A stretch of 63,563 nt of DNA from Lachnospiraceae bacterium (GCA_011959925.1 BLMD01000418.1:1-63563), one strand, 5' to 3'. Positions 41,242 through 50,298 are shown, numbered from the stretch's first letter. Program-made: numbers and translations. The notes: generated from the sequence alone by a model not told the origin.

Positions 41242-43404
41242 TTAAATTAATCCGGCAGGGTCCAGGATCAAGGCTATGCTGCCGTCCCCAAGCTGCGTAC
41301 AGCCGGAAAGTCCTTTGACTTTCTTAATATAAGAAGGAATTGGTTTTACAACAATCTCCTGCTCTCCGATCAGCCGATCCACCAAAAGACAGATTTTCCT
41401 GTCTTCTATTTCAATGATCAGCATCATTCCGTCTTCTACGGATTGCCGGTAACTGCTTTCCTCCATACCGTACCATTCGCCCAGCTTAAGCACCGGGAAA
41501 CATTCGCCGCGGATCATTATGTATTCGTCTCCGTTCGGTTCATGAATCATCATATCTTCTTTTACGCGGACAAATTCTTTGATCACACCGATTTCCACTA
41601 CAAAAGAAGCGTCTCCGGTTTCTACTACGATACCATTGATAATCGCAAGAGTAAGGGGAATTTTCAGGCTCATCGTGCTGCCGCATCCAGGTGTACTGTC
41701 AATATCCAGCATACCGCTGATTTCCTGAATATTCTGAACAACCACGTCCATGCCAACGCCGCGCCCCGAATATTCGGTCACCTGCTCATTTGTGGAAAAT
41801 CCCGCCATGGTGATAAACTGGAAGACCTCTTTATCCGTATAAGCCGACTCCGGTTTTCCTTCCTCTAATAAGCCCTGCTTCTTTGCTTTCTGGAGGATCT
41901 TATCTCTGTCGAGTCCTTTTCCGTTGTCTTCGACGCTGATCCATACTTTTCCGGCTTCCGTCTTTGCGGAAAGCGTAACCTTTCCCTTTTCTGTTTTACC
42001 GCTTTGCTCGCGCTCTTCGTTTGTCTCAATTCCGTGGTCTACTGCATTTCTAACCATATGCATCAGAGGATCGGAAATATGCTCAATGATATTTTTATCT
42101 ACTTCCGTATGCTCCCCGACCATTTCAAATTCAATATCCTTGCCCAGTTTTCTGGATACATCGAATACGATACGGTTCATCTTCTGGAACGTATTCGTCA
42201 GCGGAACCATTCGCATCGACATGATTACGTTTTGCAGATCCGTAGAAATCTTGGACATCTGTGTCGCCGCTTTATTAAAATTATCCAGATTCAGCCCGGG
42301 AACTTTAAGATCCTGATTCTGTAAAACGACAGATTCCGAAATAACCAATTCCCCGATCAAATCCATCAGCTGATCCATTTTGCTGACATTGACGCTGATG
42401 AACGAAGATTTTTCTGCTTTCGGTTTATCTCTTGCAAGCTTTTTCTGCTTACCGGGTTCCTTGGATTCAATGACAAAATCTCCCGGAGCCATTTTGGAAC
42501 CTTTTTCTTTCTTGCCAGGCTCTTTTTCATCTTTACCGGAATTCTGCGCTTTTGATTCAATATCTTCTACGCTGGATTCCAGGTCGATCTGCGGTCCGTC
42601 CTCACCAAAATCAAATCCCCGGAAAAACTCATCTGCCTTGCATTCAAAAATATCTACTTTTTCAATCTCATATCCTACGCCGATAATATCCCGAACGTCT
42701 TCTTTTCCGCTCTGCGTCTGCAGAAGGATTTTAAATCCGTCCTGTAAAATCGGTTCCGCGCAGCTTTCATCCGAAATAATATCCTCCGGCGAATACAAAA
42801 GATCTTCCGCAACTTCTTTCAGTGCGTACACAATCTTATACGCATGAACATTTGCCATTTCCGTTTCCGGAGAAAACGTGATAAAAATCTTGTAAAAACG
42901 GCTGTCGTCCGTCGCAACAGGCGCAATATAAAATTGTTTCGGTTCTTTATGAACATTTCCGGAGATTTCGGTTTCTTTGCCTTTTTCTTTTTTCCCGCCT
43001 TTGATTGCGGTCAAAAACTCGTCAAGATTCGCTACGATTTCCGAAGAGTCTCCGTCTACCGGATCTCCGTTTTGAATCTTCTCCAGTTCTCCCGAAATAA
43101 AGTCCTCCACTTCCAGCACATGTTCCACAAGTTCCATATGAGGAACATTATCCGGATGCGCTTCTCTTAAAAAATAAAAGACGTCTTCCAGTTTATGGGA
43201 CACTGCCGTAATATTATCAAACATCATAATGCCGGAGGACCCTTTAATGGTATGCATCGTCCGAAATATCTCGTTGATGCTGTCTTCATCAAAACATTCC
43301 TCGTCCTTCTGGTCCAGAACAATTTCCTGAAGCTGTTCCAGAAGCTGCTGATTCTCAAACAGATATACGTCTAACATACCCTCTGTATTAAATTCTTCAG
43401 CCAT
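41242..43404 (-). CDS. cheA: Chemotaxis histidine kinase CheA
   Basis: A 720-residue kinase with all CheA domains: P1/Hpt with the phospho-acceptor H51 (MHTIKGSSGIM), a P2-like response-regulator docking region in about 155-265, a charged linker with many Lys/Glu (KKEKGSKMAPGDF), P3 dimerisation (VSKMDQLMDLIGELVISES), P4 ATPase (HMVRNAVDHGIET, VEDNGKGLD, GRGVGMDVV) and a CheW-like P5 (IPLTLAIINGIVVETGD, to the C-terminus). Autophosphorylates at H51 and passes phosphate to CheY and CheB. Lies between cheW and the cheY-like gene, each within about 50 bases. AAAGGAG ribosome site. Confidence 0.97.
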   Translation of the reverse strand: MAEEFNTEGMLDVYLFENQQLLEQLQEIVLDQKDEECFDEDSINEIFRTMHTIKGSSGIMMFDNITAVSHKLEDVFYFLREAHPDNVPHMELVEHVLEVEDFISGELEKIQNGDPVDGDSSEIVANLDEFLTAIKGGKKEKGKETEISGNVHKEPKQFYIAPVATDDSRFYKIFITFSPETEMANVHAYKIVYALKEVAEDLLYSPEDIISDESCAEPILQDGFKILLQTQSGKEDVRDIIGVGYEIEKVDIFECKADEFFRGFDFGEDGPQIDLESSVEDIESKAQNSGKDEKEPGKKEKGSKMAPGDFVIESKEPGKQKKLARDKPKAEKSSFISVNVSKMDQLMDLIGELVISESVVLQNQDLKVPGLNLDNFNKAATQMSKISTDLQNVIMSMRMVPLTNTFQKMNRIVFDVSRKLGKDIEFEMVGEHTEVDKNIIEHISDPLMHMVRNAVDHGIETNEEREQSGKTEKGKVTLSAKTEAGKVWISVEDNGKGLDRDKILQKAKKQGLLEEGKPESAYTDKEVFQFITMAGFSTNEQVTEYSGRGVGMDVVVQNIQEISGMLDIDSTPGCGSTMSLKIPLTLAIINGIVVETGDASFVVEIGVIKEFVRVKEDMMIHEPNGDEYIMIRGECFPVLKLGEWYGMEESSYRQSVEDGMMLIIEIEDRKICLLVDRLIGEQEIVVKPIPSYIKKVKGLSGCTQLGDGSIALILDPAGLI

Positions 43405-43454
43405 ATGTTTCTCCTTTCCTGCGTAGTCTTATCTATGTGATGCGCCTCCGAACA

Positions 43455-43847
43455 CTAAATCAGATTCAGTTTCTTAAGCGCCTGCTCAAACCTGCCCTGA
43501 TCAATCGGCTTGCCGGAATAAATCGTACACCCCAGCTCAAACGCCATTTTTACATTTTTTTCATCATTCAGGGCAGTCGTCATAATAACTTTAACTGCTT
43601 GGTCTTCCGGAATATTCCTTTCTTTTTCCAGATTACGAATACCTACCAATGATTGATATCCGTCCATAACCGGCATCATGATATCCAGGCAGACCAGATC
43701 ATACGGCTCTCCGTCTTCCAACGCCATCATAAACGCATCCACCGCTTCCATACCATCCACAGTAACATCACACTCGCCGTACTTTGACAGGAAATTCACC
43801 ATAAATTTTCTTGTTACAAAATCATCTTCCGCCAACAAAATTTTCAT
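43455..43847 (-). CDS. CheY-like single-domain response regulator
   Basis: A 130-residue lone receiver. Phosphorylation site D55 in CLDIMMPVMDG, acidic pair EDD at 7-9, the Thr/Thr at IMTTAL and Lys at SGKPID are all present. It differs from motility CheY in having a longer loop (GIRNLEKERNIPEDQAV), which resembles stand-alone receivers often found next to CheA in non-flagellar systems. It sits directly between cheA and cheB in the same direction. It could be the output receiver or a phosphate sink; without flagellar motor genes in view, FliM binding cannot be claimed. Confidence 0.9.
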   Translation of the reverse strand: MKILLAEDDFVTRKFMVNFLSKYGECDVTVDGMEAVDAFMMALEDGEPYDLVCLDIMMPVMDGYQSLVGIRNLEKERNIPEDQAVKVIMTTALNDEKNVKMAFELGCTIYSGKPIDQGRFEQALKKLNLI

Positions 43848-43859
43848 ATTCGTTCTCCT

Positions 43860-44897
43860 TTACATTTTATTTAATAATGCGTACGTCCTTCCCGCAATAT
43901 CGGTCAGTTTTTCCTGATACTGCACGGCTCCCAGATCATATGCAACTTTGGGCATTCCATAAACAATACACGTCGATTCGTCTTGTCCGATTGTTTTTGC
44001 GCCGGCTCTTCGCATGGCAAGCAGCCCTTTCGCTCCATCGCCGCCCATTCCTGTCAGAATAATACCGACTGCGCCGGCGCCCGCCGTTTTCGCAACAGAT
44101 TCAAACAATACATCCACAGAGGGACAATGGCCGTTCACCTTCGGGCCTTTTCTGCATTCTACCTGATAAACGCCGTTTACTTTTACCAGATGCATATGCT
44201 CGTCGCCGCCCGGGGCGAGAAGCATGCGCCCCGGCATAACTCTGTCACCGGTCTGCGCTTCCTTTACCTGGATACGGCACTGATCATTCAATCGCTTTGC
44301 ATACATACCGGTAAATCCCACGGGCATATGCTGCGTCGCTACAACGCCCGGGATATCGGTTCCGAATTCCTTTACTACGGCCAAAATAGCCTCCGTACCT
44401 CCGGTAGAAGCGCCGATCGCGACGATATTGTTTTTTCCTTTTGCAGAAAGAGGCTGCTGCTGCTGGTTCATCACCGTCTTTTTGATGTTGCCGATCTTCG
44501 CCGTGGAAGCAATTTTGATTTTCACTAACAGCTCGTTTCGGATAAAATCTTCCAGCTGCATACGGTTTGTCACCGCCGGCTTTGCTACAAAATCAACCGC
44601 CCCTGCATTCAGCGCGTCAAATACTTTATCGCTGAGGGCGCTGATCACAACAACCGGAAGCGGATACTGCGGCATCAGCTTCCGCAAAAACTCAATCCCG
44701 CTCATTCTAGGAAGTTCTACGTCCAACGTCATAACATCCGGTTTATATTTGACGATCGCGTCTCTTGCCTCATAGGGGTCTTTTGCCGTTGCTACAATCT
44801 GTATTGCCGGATCCCTGCTTAGATTCTGGATCAAAAGCTCCCGGAATACCGCAGAATCTTCTACGATCAGAACTCGAATCGCTCGTATTGCATACAT
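43860..44897 (-). CDS. cheB: CheB protein-glutamate methylesterase
   Basis: Removes methyl groups from receptor glutamates when phosphorylated. Receiver domain with D59 (VMTLDVELPRMSG) and K106 (DFVAKPAV), a linker with Gln-rich stretch (NQQQQPL), and the esterase domain with the catalytic triad S164 (IGASTGGTEA), H190 (ATQHMPVGFTGMYAKRLN) and D287 (GMGGDGAKG). Length 345 residues is normal. The start immediately follows the stop of cheR (44898), so translation is coupled. With CheR present, the system performs adaptation. Confidence 0.97.
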   Translation of the reverse strand: MYAIRAIRVLIVEDSAVFRELLIQNLSRDPAIQIVATAKDPYEARDAIVKYKPDVMTLDVELPRMSGIEFLRKLMPQYPLPVVVISALSDKVFDALNAGAVDFVAKPAVTNRMQLEDFIRNELLVKIKIASTAKIGNIKKTVMNQQQQPLSAKGKNNIVAIGASTGGTEAILAVVKEFGTDIPGVVATQHMPVGFTGMYAKRLNDQCRIQVKEAQTGDRVMPGRMLLAPGGDEHMHLVKVNGVYQVECRKGPKVNGHCPSVDVLFESVAKTAGAGAVGIILTGMGGDGAKGLLAMRRAGAKTIGQDESTCIVYGMPKVAYDLGAVQYQEKLTDIAGRTYALLNKM

Positions 44898-45719
44898 CTA
44901 GTTTTTTCCTTCCTTTTTTCTGAAAATTGACGGTTTAATTATCTCAAGCGGAACGCTGCTTCTGTCAAGGGTCTCTGTTGTCCCGATAAACAGATATCCC
45001 CCCGGTTCCATATAATTGTATACCTTTTGCAGAAGATCCCGTTTTGTCTTCTCATCAAAATATATCATAACATTGCGCAAAAATATAGTATGCATTTTTC
45101 TTTTAAAAGGAAAAGGATCCATCAAATTGAACTGACGGAATAAAACCTGCGATTTCAGATCGTCCGTGATCATATACTGACTGCCCCCGGCAACCGGTTT
45201 AAAAAAATGCCTTTTCCACTTTTCCGGAAGGTTTTTTAACTGCTCTGCGCTGTAAACCCCGGCAACTGCCTGCTGCAGAACTTTTGTCGAAATATCGGTT
45301 GCAAGAATCCGCTTATCCCATTGCTCCCGTTCCAGACCGAAATAATCATCCAATACCATGGCGATCATATAAGGTTCTTCTCCCGTAGACGCTGCGCCGC
45401 ACCAGATCCTTAGATCCTTCTGTCTTTCCTGTTTTTTCTTCAGCCACGGAAGCACTTCTTTTCTGAAGTATTCAAAATGCTCAAATTCCCTCATAAAATA
45501 TGTATGATTTGTCGTCAGAAGATTGACCAGCATTTTTTCCAATGTACCGGTCTTGTCAGTCCCCAGGGCATTTAAATACTCGGTACAGCTGCCATAACCG
45601 CCTTTCCTGAGATAATTCTCCAAACGTCCGTTGATAATTACCTTCTTCTGGCTCAGATCGATACCGTAATTCGCCTTCATATAAACCGAAATTCTCTGAA
45701 ACTCCTCATCCGTGATCAA
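44898..45719 (-). CDS. cheR: CheR receptor methyltransferase (TTG start)
   Basis: SAM-dependent methyltransferase that methylates receptor glutamates. N-terminal all-helical domain (YMKANYGIDLSQKKVIINGRLENYLRKGGYGSC begins it), then the methyltransferase fold: IWCGAASTGEEPYMIAM (SAM motif), ILATDISTKVLQQAVAGVY, and IFLRNVMIYFDEKTKRDLL. 273 residues, standard. No ATG fits; the start is TTG at 45719 preceded by GGGAGG at eight bases, with an ATG in another frame lying between. First gene of the cheR-cheB-cheY-cheA-cheW-mcp run in transcription order. Confidence 0.95.
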   Translation of the reverse strand: MITDEEFQRISVYMKANYGIDLSQKKVIINGRLENYLRKGGYGSCTEYLNALGTDKTGTLEKMLVNLLTTNHTYFMREFEHFEYFRKEVLPWLKKKQERQKDLRIWCGAASTGEEPYMIAMVLDDYFGLEREQWDKRILATDISTKVLQQAVAGVYSAEQLKNLPEKWKRHFFKPVAGGSQYMITDDLKSQVLFRQFNLMDPFPFKRKMHTIFLRNVMIYFDEKTKRDLLQKVYNYMEPGGYLFIGTTETLDRSSVPLEIIKPSIFRKKEGKN

Positions 45720-45813
45720 AACTGCATTCCTCCCTCATTATTTGTACCATAAGGCATCCCTGTACGAGCCGCTAGTGCAAAGCGTTCTCACAGAGTATCC
45801 TACAATTGCATGA

Positions 45814-46875
45814 TCAGCAGAGCTGACGTGAAATCATGCAACATATTTCAAAAATATCAGGATTAATTTTTGTCCCTGCATTCTGCTTCATCTGTTTTAA
45901 AGCCGCGTCCTTACTGCAGCCTTCGTCTTCCGTCAGAGTACAGAACATTTCTACTACAGCGGCAATCTGCGCCATAAGCGGGATCTCGTCTTTTGACAAG
46001 CCGTCCGGATATCCGCTTCCGTCCCAGTTTTCATGATGATGGCGTATCATCTGGATTGCCGCTCCCACAAAGTCATTGTAATCGCTGTTCACATAAAGAT
46101 CCGTTAAAAACTTTGCGCCGATTTGCGTATGCGTCCTTAACACACCTTTTTCTTCTTCCGTCAGCGGCTCCTTATTTTGCAGAATTTCTTTTGAAATTGC
46201 AATTTTTCCTATATCGCAGAGAGGAACCGCCAACTCGATCGTATCCACAAATGCGTCCGAAATTTTATCTTCAAACAACGGTGAAAGCTGCATACCCTGC
46301 GCTAAGATCCTGCAATTGCGTTTCATCCGTTCCACACGGTTTTTCTGATATCCCGCATGATGCGCCGCAATCTCTCCCAGCGCATATAAAATATTTCTCT
46401 TTTCCTGTTCCATCTGCTTTAGCTGCTCGCTGACAGAAACCTGAAGCCTCCGGTTCATTTCCAAAAGTTCGCGTTTTGCTTCTCCCAGCCTTAATCTGAC
46501 GCCGACGCGCGCTTCAATGACTTCCGGTACAAAGGGCTTCGTTATGTAGTCTTCTCCTCCAAGAGAGAGTCCCTCTACAATATCTTCCGGATGATCGAAC
46601 GCCGAAATAAATATAACCGGAATATCCCTTGTTCGTTCGTCTTCCTTTAATCTTCTGCACAGCTCGTATCCGTCCATTCCGGGCATGGAAATATCTGTCA
46701 GAATCAGCTGCGGCAGCACTTTATGCGCCGCCTCCAATGCCTGTTCCCCGTTTTCCAGTAAAAGCGGCTGGCATCCCATATTCTTTATAATCTCTTCGAG
46801 AATCAACCTGTTTGTCTCTACATCGTCTACTATAAAAATTGTCTCCTGACCTGTACCTCCGCTTTGATATAACAT
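45814..46875 (-). CDS. Receiver protein with degenerate HD-GYP domain
   Basis: A 353-residue response regulator. The receiver (residues 1-135) has LTDISMPGMDGYEL with the phospho-Asp and ISAFD and TKPF motifs. The C-terminal domain is recognisably HD-GYP (HHENWDGSGYPDGLSKDEIP, THTQIGAKFL) but has lost metal ligands: the usual GxHxxR His is replaced in GYQKNRVERM, and the HD pair is CD (PLCDIGKIAI). It is therefore probably not an active c-di-GMP phosphodiesterase and may bind nucleotide or partners instead. It lies 93 bases before cheR and 13 bases after the PAS kinase gene, which may be its cognate kinase. Contrast the intact paralogue at 48397. Confidence 0.85.
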   Translation of the reverse strand: MLYQSGGTGQETIFIVDDVETNRLILEEIIKNMGCQPLLLENGEQALEAAHKVLPQLILTDISMPGMDGYELCRRLKEDERTRDIPVIFISAFDHPEDIVEGLSLGGEDYITKPFVPEVIEARVGVRLRLGEAKRELLEMNRRLQVSVSEQLKQMEQEKRNILYALGEIAAHHAGYQKNRVERMKRNCRILAQGMQLSPLFEDKISDAFVDTIELAVPLCDIGKIAISKEILQNKEPLTEEEKGVLRTHTQIGAKFLTDLYVNSDYNDFVGAAIQMIRHHHENWDGSGYPDGLSKDEIPLMAQIAAVVEMFCTLTEDEGCSKDAALKQMKQNAGTKINPDIFEICCMISRQLC

Positions 46876-46888
46876 TTCTACACCTCTT

Positions 46889-48314
46889 TTAATTCAGGAA
46901 ATGATTCAGCGCTTCAAATTCTGCCGTTATTTTATCATAATTCTCTTTTTGGATCGCCATTTTAAGCCGAAGCACGACGCGTCCCACTTCCCGCGGAGCG
47001 CCTTCGGTCAGCTGTTTTACGGTATCCATAAACATCTCTGCTTTCTCCCAGTTGTTCATTTCTACACAGAGAATCAGTTTGGAAAGGTTGTTCTTTAAAC
47101 TTTCCTTATTTTCCGGCGTACCGAATTTTTTCATGTTTAAAAAATCATGCTCTTCATCGGAAGCAATCGCCCCATCCGCCGTATACAAGGGAACTGCCGT
47201 CTCTTTTAAAGCTGCAGCATCCTCCTCACAAACACCTGCCCATACGGAAAAAGAAAAATTGCTTCCCCTGTTTTTTTCGCTTTCCACCTCAATCCTGCCG
47301 CCCATCAGTTCTACGAGCTGCTTGGAAATATTCAGTCCCAGTCCCGTGCCTCCGTATTTTCTGGAAATAGAGGCGTCTACCTGAGAAAAACTTTGAAACA
47401 ATTTATCTTTGTCGGATTCGTCGATTCCGATTCCGGTGTCCTTGACCATAAAAAACAACTCGATCTTATCGTTTACCTGGGCTGTCCGAACCGCCTCAAG
47501 CGTAATTTTACCGACAGAAGTAAATTTCCTGGCGTTAGACAAAAGATTTCCCAGAATCTGTACGATACGCAGCTCGTCTCCGATGATATATTCCGGTATC
47601 TGCGGAGAAACTGTCACAAAAAATCCCAGCCCTTTTTCGGTAATTTTATTGCTGTGGCTGGCTTTTACATAATCCATCATGTTTCTGAAATGAAATTTAC
47701 GCGGTTCTAACGTGAATTTTCCCGCTTCCAGCTTGGAAAAATCCAAAATATTATTTATGATTTTATTCATATCGTCACAGCAGCGCTCGATTGTCAAAAG
47801 CGGTTTTTTGATCTGCTGCTCCAGCTCTTCTGCAAGCAGTTCTTTTACATTGCCCAGAACGCCGTTTACCGGCGTCCGCAGTTCATGCGTCACATTTGCG
47901 ACAAATTCCGATTTGACTTTCAGCGCTTCTGCCGCTTCTCTGCGTACCTGATCGACTTCTTTGTTTAAAAATTCCTTTTCCAGAATATCATTCGCCATGC
48001 AAAGATATCCTCCGGTATCCGAATGATCCTTCAAAATCTTTGCTTCCACCGGAAAACAGGTCATGTTCTTTCGATAAGCCGAAAGTTTCTGCACGTTTCC
48101 GTCAAGCGCAGCGTCTGTCTGAAACGTCGCTCTGTCCCGAAAAAATTCGTTTGGAAATATATCATAAATATATTTGCCGCACAGATCTTCTCCATATTCC
48201 AATTTTTTCATCGCCGCAGCATTTCCGTATGTAATCTTTCCGAAACCGTCAAAAAAAAATCATCATCTCCAGTGCATGTTCCACAGGAAACAGACTGTTT
48301 TCGCTTAATCCCAT
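46889..48314 (-). CDS. PAS-domain histidine kinase, frame broken at a T9 tract
   Basis: The ribosome site AGGAGGG and an ATG at 48314 open a frame (MGLSENSLFPVEHALEMM) that hits TGA at 48249-48251 right after nine T residues (48251-48259). One base fewer would continue into FDGFGKITYGNAA and then the main frame, which is open down to 46889 and gives a 440-residue stretch from the next ATG (48211). Domains in that stretch: end of a PAS domain (GKYIYDIFPNEFF), HisKA (FVANVTHELRTPVNGVLG), HATPase (NLLSNARKFTSVG, GGTGLGLNISKQLVELMGG) and a short helical C-terminus. The internal ATG has no good ribosome site, so full-length product likely needs slippage on the T tract; otherwise this is an inactivated allele or a base-calling error. 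Probably paired with the degenerate HD-GYP regulator. Confidence 0.8.
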
Positions 48315-48334
48315 AGTTCCCTCCTGTAAAAGCC

Positions 48335-48378
48335 AAAAAGGGGCAGCAAAAAATATATATCTATATTTCTTTGCTGCC
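48335..48378 (-). terminator. Terminator of the HD-GYP regulator gene
   Basis: Nine-pair stem (48342-48350 with 48370-48378) that extends inwards by A/T pairs, followed in the minus direction by CCTTTTT. It separates the intact HD-GYP gene from the broken kinase gene. Confidence 0.85.
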
Positions 48379-48396
48379 TGCTATATGCTTTCGGTA

Positions 48397-49482
48397 TTAC
48401 GAAAAATTAAACATATCACTACTTTCCATAGTGACGAAAAAATCCTCTTTTGCAAGCCTGAAACATTCCAGTATGTCCGGCGGGAATTGACCGCACTTTC
48501 CATTCATGATCATTTCATATGCTTCATCTTTTGAATATGGACTTTTATACACCCTGGGGCTTATTAAGGCATCATAAACATCTGCTATGGCAACAATCTG
48601 AGCACTGATAGGAATTTCATCCCCTGCCAGATGGTCAGGATATCCCCTGCCATCCCATCTTTCATGATGAAATCGGCATATTTCATAACAATATTGATCA
48701 AATTCACTTGTCTGGTTCCTGTAAAATTTCTCCAGTATATCGCAGCCTATCGTCGTATGCGATTTCATAATATCAAATTCTTCATCTGTCAAACGCCCGG
48801 GTTTTAACAAAATAGCGTCCGGAATACCTATTTTTCCTATATCATGTAAAACGGATGCCCGGGTGATCAGATCCGCCTGCAAATCTGTAATCTCATATTT
48901 CGGGAAATACTCTTTTAAGTATTTGAGTATAATTTTTGTAAACAGCTTGATACGCTTGGTATGGTCTCCTGTCTCTGCATTTCTGGATTCAATTACGGAA
49001 CTAAGGGCATCAATGACAAACTCATTGTTGTCGTTGATTTCCTTCTGCTGCGCCAAAATCTCTTTTTCCTGCTCTTTCAGGCGCATCTTCATGTTCTGTT
49101 TATTCTGATACAGCTCTATGATATTCTTGCATCTCTTTTTAACAATATATGGATAAAAAGGCTTATGTATGACATCGGCTACTCCGTATGAATATGCCCG
49201 ATCCTCACTGTCCCCAATTGTTTCACTCGTAATCAGTATCACCGGAATCTCATCTAACAGCTTCCGTTCCTGCATATATTCAAGAACTTTAAATCCATCC
49301 AGTACCGGCATAATAATATCAAGTAAAATCAATACGATATCGTGGCTGTTTTCAATATGATAAATGGCCTCCTGCCCGTTGGCAGCCTCAAGTTTATCAT
49401 ATCCTTCCCCCTCAAACATTCCATCTAATATCAGTCGGTTTATTTCTTCATCATCAACGATCAGTATCTGTTGCTTTGTCAT
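48397..49482 (-). CDS. Response regulator with intact HD-GYP (c-di-GMP phosphodiesterase) domain
   Basis: A 361-residue regulator. Receiver: LLDIIMPVLDGFKV with the phospho-Asp, LITSE and HKPFYP motifs. HD-GYP domain: NAETGDHTKRI (first His), LHDIGKIGIPDAILLKPG (HD and GKIGIPD), KSHTTIG (His), FHHERWDGRGYPDHLAGDEIP (HH and GYP) and VADVYDALIS-type end; all metal ligands are present, so hydrolysis of c-di-GMP is expected. A coiled linker (LKEQEKEILAQQKEIND) joins the two. Has its own promoter at 49529-49557 and its own terminator, so it is regulated apart from the che genes. Confidence 0.93.
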   Translation of the reverse strand: MTKQQILIVDDEEINRLILDGMFEGEGYDKLEAANGQEAIYHIENSHDIVLILLDIIMPVLDGFKVLEYMQERKLLDEIPVILITSETIGDSEDRAYSYGVADVIHKPFYPYIVKKRCKNIIELYQNKQNMKMRLKEQEKEILAQQKEINDNNEFVIDALSSVIESRNAETGDHTKRIKLFTKIILKYLKEYFPKYEITDLQADLITRASVLHDIGKIGIPDAILLKPGRLTDEEFDIMKSHTTIGCDILEKFYRNQTSEFDQYCYEICRFHHERWDGRGYPDHLAGDEIPISAQIVAIADVYDALISPRVYKSPYSKDEAYEMIMNGKCGQFPPDILECFRLAKEDFFVTMESSDMFNFS

Positions 49483-49528
49483 GTTCCCCTCTCAAATGTC
49501 TCTTTCCTTTTATGCTTATCTGTTAACT

Positions 49529-49557
49529 AAAATACCACTTTTAAGCCAAAATGTCAA
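49529..49557 (-). promoter_or_regulatory. Predicted promoter of the HD-GYP regulator gene
   Basis: TTGACA (49552-49557), 17-base spacer, TATTTT (49529-49534), reading away from the ECF gene on the other strand. Confidence 0.65.
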
Positions 49558-49617
49558 ATAAATTCTGGTGAACAGATTCTTCCAGAGCTCTTCTGGCATG
49601 GTTAAATTTCAAAAAAC

Positions 49618-49656
49618 TGGCTATTTATCACAAGCCACTTTATGCATATGATAAAT
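49618..49656 (+). promoter_or_regulatory. Candidate leader pseudoknot before the ECF S-component gene
   Basis: TGGCT (49618-49622) pairs with AGCCA (49633-49637); the loop of that hairpin contains ATTTATCA (49623-49630), which is exactly complementary to TGATAAAT (49649-49656), 11 bases before the AAGGAGG site at 49668. The two stems can form an H-type pseudoknot or exclude each other, which is the geometry of small translational riboswitches. It does not match a riboswitch consensus that I know. Confidence 0.35.
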
Positions 49657-49683
49657 GAAACAAACACAAGGAGGAACGTCGTT

Positions 49684-50259
49684 ATGAACTATACTACAAA
49701 AAAGCTGGTGATCGCCGCACTGATGACCGCCTTCACCTGCATTGCAACTATGGTGATCAAAATTTCCACGCCTACATTTGGCTATATACATTTGGGCGAC
49801 GGAATGGTTCTTTTATCCGGCATCGTTTTAGGTCCTGCCGCAGGTGCACTCGCCGCGGGCGCAGGTTCTATGCTCTCGGATATATTTTCAGGGTATGCGT
49901 CCTGGGCGCCGGCTACATTTTTCATCAAAGCGTTTACGGCAGGCTCCTGCGGGTTGTTGTTCCATATGGGAAGACGCAAAAAAAGTCCGCGCAGCAGCCA
50001 GATACGTGCCGTAACAAGCGGATTGATCGGTGAAACCATTATGGTAACCGGTTATTTTCTCTATGAAACATGTCTGGCAGCGTTCGGTTCCGGCGGCTTT
50101 ACAAAAGCCGCGCTCTATGCGGGAATCGGATCTGCCGCAACCGGCATCCCCTTTAATATATTACAGGGCGTGACCGGAATCGTCATATGCTGTTCCCTGC
50201 TTCCTGTTTTACTGAAAATACCTGAAACCGCAAAGCAAATTCTGGCTCCTTTGGATTAA
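49684..50259 (+). CDS. ECF transporter S component
   Basis: Substrate-binding membrane subunit of an energy-coupling-factor vitamin transporter, 191 residues. Six hydrophobic segments are visible, with the typical start TTKKLVIAALMTAFTCIATMVIKI, then YIHLGDGMVLLSGIVLGPAAGALAAGAGSMLSDI and TFFIKAFTAGSCGLLF, which are the core patterns of ECF S proteins (PF12822-like; the HLGD/P-x-AG-x-LAG pattern occurs in several vitamin-specific members). No T-unit or ATPase genes are adjacent, so it would use a shared ECF module. The ATG at 49684 has AAGGAGG nine bases upstream; a longer frame from 49642 does not. The substrate is not decided by sequence. Confidence 0.9.
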   Translation: MNYTTKKLVIAALMTAFTCIATMVIKISTPTFGYIHLGDGMVLLSGIVLGPAAGALAAGAGSMLSDIFSGYASWAPATFFIKAFTAGSCGLLFHMGRRKKSPRSSQIRAVTSGLIGETIMVTGYFLYETCLAAFGSGGFTKAALYAGIGSAATGIPFNILQGVTGIVICCSLLPVLLKIPETAKQILAPLD

Positions 50260-50269
50260 GGAGCCAGAA
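50240..50269. terminator. Strong hairpin at the end of the ECF gene
   Basis: Perfect 12-bp stem (50240-50251 with 50258-50269) that includes the stop codon of the ECF gene. Tails on both sides are only weakly T-rich, so it may end transcription from both the ECF gene and the convergent galM gene, or stabilise the ends of the RNAs. Confidence 0.65.
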
Positions 50270-50298
50270 TCATTCGGATATTCCTATTTATATATTGT

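Noticed and set aside
49618..49656. preQ1-I riboswitch
   Set aside because: The topology is similar but the conserved loop and A-rich third-loop bases of preQ1-I are absent.
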